From Veillonella_A intestinalis (lineage in GTDB: Bacteria; Bacillota; Negativicutes; Veillonellales; Veillonellaceae): 64,000 nt of DNA. How positions within the stretch are numbered: the first letter of the stretch is position 1; each line of letters opens with the position of its first letter. The position numbers and the translations under genes are program-made. Shown one piece after another: positions 63,294-64,000 of this stretch. The notes under the pieces are model-generated. The model was not told where the DNA came from, did no database searches, and was given only the letters and a program-made list of their open reading frames with translations. Location: the NCBI RefSeq assembly GCF_943192895.1, contig NZ_CALPCB010000005.1, positions 1-64,000 on the forward strand, in the 5' to 3' direction.

Positions 63294-63386
63294 ATGAGTA
63301 TGCAAATCAGCACATTAAACAGCCAATACTTCTATTTTTGGTTCTTTATCCAGTCTACGGGTAAAGGACTATTTGGGCTACGCTGA
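63294..63386 (+). CDS. Aromatic amino-acid leader peptide (attenuation of DAHP synthase)
   Basis: A 30-codon ORF with AAGGAG 8 nt before the ATG. Residues 12-18 read YFYFWFF: seven consecutive Tyr, Phe and Trp codons, the three products of the pathway whose first enzyme is encoded next. Codons 21-24 carry CTACGGGTA (63355-63363), which pairs perfectly with TACCCGTAG (63424-63432) in the 5' arm of the following terminator. Stalling in the aromatic tract would favour this antiterminator; efficient translation would favour termination. Having all three aromatic residues in one tract suggests response to any of them. It ends with TGA 30 nt before the terminator. Confidence 0.92.
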   Translation: MSMQISTLNSQYFYFWFFIQSTGKGLFGLR

Positions 63387-63416
63387 TTTAGGTATCATTG
63401 ATGGCTTAGTATAGTT

Positions 63417-63455
63417 AGGGAGCTACCCGTAGTGCACGCGGGTGGCTCCCTTTTT
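63417..63455 (+). terminator. Attenuator terminator before DAHP synthase
   Basis: 13-bp stem AGGGAGCTACCCG/CGGGTGGCTCCCT (63417-63429 with 63439-63451, one U.G pair), 9-nt loop, followed by TTTTT. Its 5' arm is the partner of the antiterminator segment within the leader ORF, 63355-63363. Confidence 0.94.
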
Positions 63456-63556
63456 GTATACTTGATAACGATATGATGTTTGATAGATAGAAGGATAGTA
63501 TTATGGAAGAAACACATTTTCAAATATTCATTACGGAAAAAAGAGGAGAGATTACT

Positions 63557-64000
63557 ATGATTATCACACTAAGAGAAAATGCAACCCCAGAGAAAATTCA
63601 AGAATTATCAGCTAAATTAGAAGCCCAAGGTGTTATCTTACACCCAGTGCAAGGGAGCAACTACTCCCTCATCGGACTAATTGGCGATACTTCACTACTC
63701 GACAAACGACAAATCGAGTCCCTTGATATTGTTGAGAAAGTAACACGCATTCAAGAGCCTTTCAAAAAAGCAAATCGTAAATTCCATCCAGAAGATACAG
63801 TCGTTGATGTAAGTGGCGTAAAAATCGGTGGTGGCCACTTCGCCATCATGGCTGGTCCTTGTTCCGTAGAAACACCAGAACAAGTAATTGCAACAGCTAA
63901 AGCGGTAAAAGAAGCGGGTGCTACTATTCTTCGTGGCGGTGCGTTCAAACCTCGTACCTCTCCATACTCCTTCCAAGGTATGGGCCCTGAAGGACTCGAA
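63557..64000 (+). CDS. aroF: DAHP synthase (3-deoxy-7-phosphoheptulonate synthase), 5' part
   Basis: The first 148 codons of a gene cut by the window edge. Residues 1-70 form a ferredoxin-like regulatory domain (MIITLRENATPEKIQELSAK) and the catalytic barrel starts near residue 90 with IMAGPCSVETPEQ, followed by TILRGGAFKPRTSPYSFQG. This is the Thermotoga-like AroA type that condenses PEP and erythrose 4-phosphate, the entry to aromatic synthesis. The ATG at 63557 has GAGGAG 7 nt upstream; an in-frame ATG at 63503 with AGAAGG would add 18 residues and is less likely because family members begin at this position. The attenuator lies upstream. Confidence 0.95.
   Translation, partial: MIITLRENATPEKIQELSAKLEAQGVILHPVQGSNYSLIGLIGDTSLLDKRQIESLDIVEKVTRIQEPFKKANRKFHPEDTVVDVSGVKIGGGHFAIMAGPCSVETPEQVIATAKAVKEAGATILRGGAFKPRTSPYSFQGMGPEGLE

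Noticed and set aside
63503..63556. In-frame ATG at 63503 as the DAHP synthase start
   Set aside because: The ATG at 63557 has a stronger, better-placed GAGGAG site and matches where family members begin; the upstream one adds 18 unconserved-looking residues.
1..64000. tRNA, rRNA or insertion-sequence genes
   Set aside because: No cloverleaf with a GTTCRA-type arm, no rRNA-like sequence and no transposase frame was found.

Overview
The window looks like a chromosome segment of a Veillonella-type bacterium (Negativicutes: Firmicutes relatives with a Gram-negative envelope). The sequence is AT-rich. Firmicutes-type genes (RNase J, GdpP, the DUF2232 membrane protein, DUF1934, a BusR-like regulator) occur beside outer-membrane trimeric autotransporters, and there are genes suited to lactate and pyruvate metabolism (LarA lactate racemase family, LrgAB, an Ldh_2 dehydrogenase). 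The species cannot be fixed from the sequence alone.

Layout. 1-920 is the leader-proximal part of a type I-C-like CRISPR array, read on the minus strand, with its leader at about 921-1120 and no cas genes in the window. 1.2-4.7 kb holds a TauE/SafE exporter, lrgAB and a divergent LysR regulator. 4.7-11.0 kb holds two large trimeric autotransporter adhesins in tandem. 11.5-16.2 kb holds a Lys-rich coiled-coil protein whose end carries a possible -1 frameshift site, then larA, dinB and an ArsR regulator. 16.6-21.2 kb holds a peroxiredoxin, an osmolyte ABC transporter whose fused permease/binding-protein gene has an in-frame stop, and a BusR-like regulator with a candidate operator over the transporter promoter. 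21.2-27.3 kb is housekeeping (pyrG, argS and small conserved genes). 27.5-34.5 kb is the branched-chain amino-acid locus ilvD-ilvA-ilvB-ilvN-ilvC, preceded by a leader peptide and attenuator. 34.6-41.3 kb holds two amino-acid transporters, a molybdopterin oxidoreductase and the Ldh_2 dehydrogenase. 41.9-50.1 kb holds an M48 protease, dnaB, rplI, gdpP, DUF2232 and RNase J. 50.6-59.3 kb holds a uracil-DNA-glycosylase-like protein, a GT39 glycosyltransferase, DedA, purA, purB, an unrecognised secreted protein, MarR and a DUF1659/DUF2922 pair. From 59.6 kb the coding strand flips to plus for nrdA, nrdB, an aromatic leader peptide with attenuator, and a DAHP synthase cut by the window edge.

How it works together. 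Two amino-acid loci (ilv and DAHP synthase) each have a promoter, a short leader ORF packed with codons for the pathway's own end products, a segment able to pair with the 5' arm of a terminator, and that terminator: classic ribosome-mediated attenuation. A c-di-AMP circuit is also suggested, with GdpP degrading c-di-AMP and a BusR-like regulator beside an osmolyte transporter. That transporter is probably damaged here by a nonsense codon. Only sequence inspection was used, so pairings and promoters are predictions.
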